This document shows, in pieces, positions 62,685-64,000 of a stretch of 64,000 bases of DNA. Numbering within the stretch: the first letter of the stretch is position 1; each line of letters opens with the position of its first letter. This DNA is from Prostheceraeus crozeri (lineage: Eukaryota > Platyhelminthes > Polycladida > Euryleptidae). The position numbers and the translations under genes are program-made. The stretch is taken from contig CAJQUW010009247.1 in NCBI GenBank assembly GCA_907163375.1, positions 1 to 64,000 of the forward strand, in the 5' to 3' direction. A model generated the notes under the pieces. The model saw nothing but the letters and a program-made list of their open reading frames with translations. It made no database searches and was not told where the DNA came from.

Positions 62685-62901
62685 AACCAGTAATCATTGT
62701 ATATTTTATGAAACTGAACTCTTTTCTGCTGCTTTGATTCGGAAGTGGCATCCTGTACATATTGCAGTGTTTCACAACGGACATTGTATCATGACTGGTT
62801 TACGTGATATCAGTAAAGTAGCTGATATTGTTAAACCTTTAATGCATTATCTGTATGAGTCACAGTTAATAGAATCGTGTGAATCACATGATGTGTTTTG
62901 A
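62344..62901 (+). CDS. TBP-like protein, second copy
   Basis: 185 residues from ATG 62344. Same two-repeat pattern as 7750-8295: repeat 1 VYHRGRPQMSVIRMSNGRN and LQIFRCGKIQVLGNLS, repeat 2 LTLKNIAVSVQLK, FYETELFSAALI and HIAVFHNGHCIMTGLR. Both copies share the replacement of the first intercalating Phe (GRP), so this is a family trait rather than decay. The copies are clearly diverged yet both intact, implying selection. Confidence 0.82.
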   Translation: MLPIRIINAMREMNLRRDIDLEQLHTHLPDSVYHRGRPQMSVIRMSNGRNLQIFRCGKIQVLGNLSHFVMQSMCYEVVKKMRTLMPHLRLSPLTLKNIAVSVQLKMLVNLANIKTSNHCIFYETELFSAALIRKWHPVHIAVFHNGHCIMTGLRDISKVADIVKPLMHYLYESQLIESCESHDVF

Positions 62902-62954
62902 ATGAGTCATCGCAATGAACTATCGCCAACACTCTTGTCAGTGAAAAGGTCATC

Positions 62955-63345
62955 AACAAGGTTCATCACTTTATGATGAGTCAGCGCTATTTATAGACAT
63001 GAAATGATGTCCATACACTTGTCGGTGAAAAGGTCGTCAACAAGGTTCATCACTTTATGATGAGTCAGCGCTATTTATAGACATGAAATGATGTCCATAC
63101 ACTTGTCGGTGAAAAGGTGATCAACAATGTTCATCGGTTTATGATGAGTCAGCGCCATTTATAGACATGAAATGATGTCCATACACTTGTCGGTGAAACG
63201 GTGATCAACAATGTTCATCGGTTTATGATGAGTCAGCGCCATTTATAGACATGAAATGATGTCCATACACTTGTCTGTGAAAAGGTCGTCAACAAGGTTC
63301 ATCACTTTATGATGAGTCAGCGCTATTTATAGACATGAAATGATG
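62955..63345. promoter_or_regulatory. Five 84-bp repeats each with TATA and AP-1-like motifs
   Basis: CTATTTATAG or CCATTTATAG starts at 62987, 63071, 63155, 63239 and 63323, spacing exactly 84 bp. Read on the minus strand each is CTATAAATAGCGCTGACTCA, a TATA box next to TGACTCA (AP-1/TRE). Plus-strand GTCGGTGAAAAGGTC closes each unit. It looks like a repeated promoter or enhancer; another TRE/TATA pair is at about 63633-63660. Confidence 0.7.
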
Positions 63346-63354
63346 TCCATACAC

Positions 63355-63600
63355 TTGTCGGTGAAAAGGTCACAGTGTCTGACGTGAGGCGCCATCGCTT
63401 TGTCTGATAAATAACGCCCACACACATGTCGATGAAAAGGTCACGCTGTCTGACGTGAGGTGCCATCACTTTGTCTGATAAATAACGCCCACACACACAC
63501 ATGTCGGTGAAAAGGTCACGCTGTCTGACGTGAGGCGCCATCGATGTTGCATGACACGCCCACACACGTGTCGGTGAAAAGGTTGAACAAGACTGATTAG
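63355..63600. repeat. 67-75-bp repeats with CRE-like motif
   Basis: AAAAGGTC(A/T) recurs at 63364, 63435, 63510 and 63577. Units contain CTGACGTGAGG (CRE/ATF-like TGACGTGA), CTGATAAATAACGCCC and CACACACATGTCG. They continue the 84-bp series with the TATA/AP-1 part replaced. The 104-codon minus-strand open frame here is repeat-derived. Confidence 0.65.
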
Positions 63601-63699
63601 ATTCGTATGACTGGCGCCTTACCACCTCATGAGTCAAAGCTATTTATAGACATGAGTCAGCAAAGTGGTTGATATTTCCCAAGCCGAAGAAATTGTCAT

Positions 63700-64000
63700 G
63701 ATGTTACATTCGTTGGTGAGGATGATAACTTACAAACTCTAACATGGTTATGACTTCAAATCATCAACTTTATTTCTAACTTTACAAACGTCAACTTTAT
63801 TTCTAACTTAGCAAACTCTAACATGGTGAAGACTTCATTTATACTTCACCTATCTTACAAACAGTGATATGCTTATAACTTTACAATCATGAACTTTATT
63901 TCTAACTTTACAATCATCAACTTTATTTCTGACTTTACAAACGTCAACTTTATTTCTAACGTTGCAAACAGTGAAGTGATTCTGATTTCATTTTATATTT
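63700..64000. repeat. Short-period repeats to the window edge
   Basis: (C)AACTTTATTTCTAAC with TTACAAACGTC or TTACAATCATC recurs about seven times at 27-30-bp spacing; CTAACATGGT(T/G)A also repeats. No gene. Confidence 0.6.

Noticed and set aside
63323-63637. 104-codon minus-strand ORF with TDMCV repeats
   Set aside because: It follows the CRE-containing repeat units and has no other feature of a gene.

Overview
The window looks like nuclear DNA of an invertebrate animal. Supporting evidence is GT-AG introns, CCAAT/TATA promoters, AATAAA signals, Tc1/mariner, piggyBac-like and Penelope-like transposons, and a zinc-carboxypeptidase terminal exon. The sequence is AT-rich. The species cannot be named from sequence alone; a mollusc or other marine invertebrate would fit. 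The dominant object is a large Polinton/Maverick (adintovirus-like) element that has been rearranged around a giant tRNA-like tandem array.

Layout. 1-3750 is a protein-primed-type family B DNA polymerase, open to the left window edge and starting there with zinc-finger-like motifs. 4056-13537 (minus strand) is a compact virion-gene block. It holds two tandem split copies of a conserved Polinton virion protein, an adenain-like protease, a double-jelly-roll major capsid protein, a basic core-like protein, an integrase with chromodomain, a Cys-rich ORF, a conserved 230-residue protein, an A32-type packaging ATPase and a pX/mu-like protein. Inside this block a plus-strand cassette (7049-8295) carries two paralogous small proteins and, in an overlapping frame, a protein with the two direct repeats and the length of a TATA-binding-protein core.

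14380-30943 is 56 head-to-tail copies of a 298-bp unit with no length change. Each copy holds a tRNA-like gene with A box, B box and T4 terminator. The array is bracketed by a 486-bp inverted repeat made of Polinton sequence carrying a RING-like gene. The right flank continues as further Polinton genes on the minus strand (31084-33422): an N-terminal-polymerase-domain-like protein, an exonuclease-like protein, a small RING-like ORF and a spliced but frameshifted gene with its own TATA/CCAAT promoter. A 488-bp satellite with poly-G tracts follows (33.6-35.4 kb).

35.5-62 kb is transposon-rich host DNA. It contains MITEs, a near-intact Tc1-like element, a decayed mariner, a Penelope-like reverse transcriptase split by a second Tc1/IS630-like element, a piggyBac-like MITE, a carboxypeptidase terminal exon with a decayed duplicate, and a second inverted patch of the satellite. 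At 62055-62901 the overlapping small-protein/TBP-like pair recurs as a diverged second copy. It is followed by repeats packed with TATA, AP-1-like and CRE-like motifs, suggesting the edge of another element beyond the window.

How the parts may work together (inference): the polymerase, integrase, ATPase, protease and capsid genes form a replication-integration-packaging set. The TBP-like and companion proteins are candidate element-encoded transcription factors. A recurrent ATGCAAA motif 22-33 nt upstream of several start codons, and the TATA-rich repeats, are candidate targets or co-elements.
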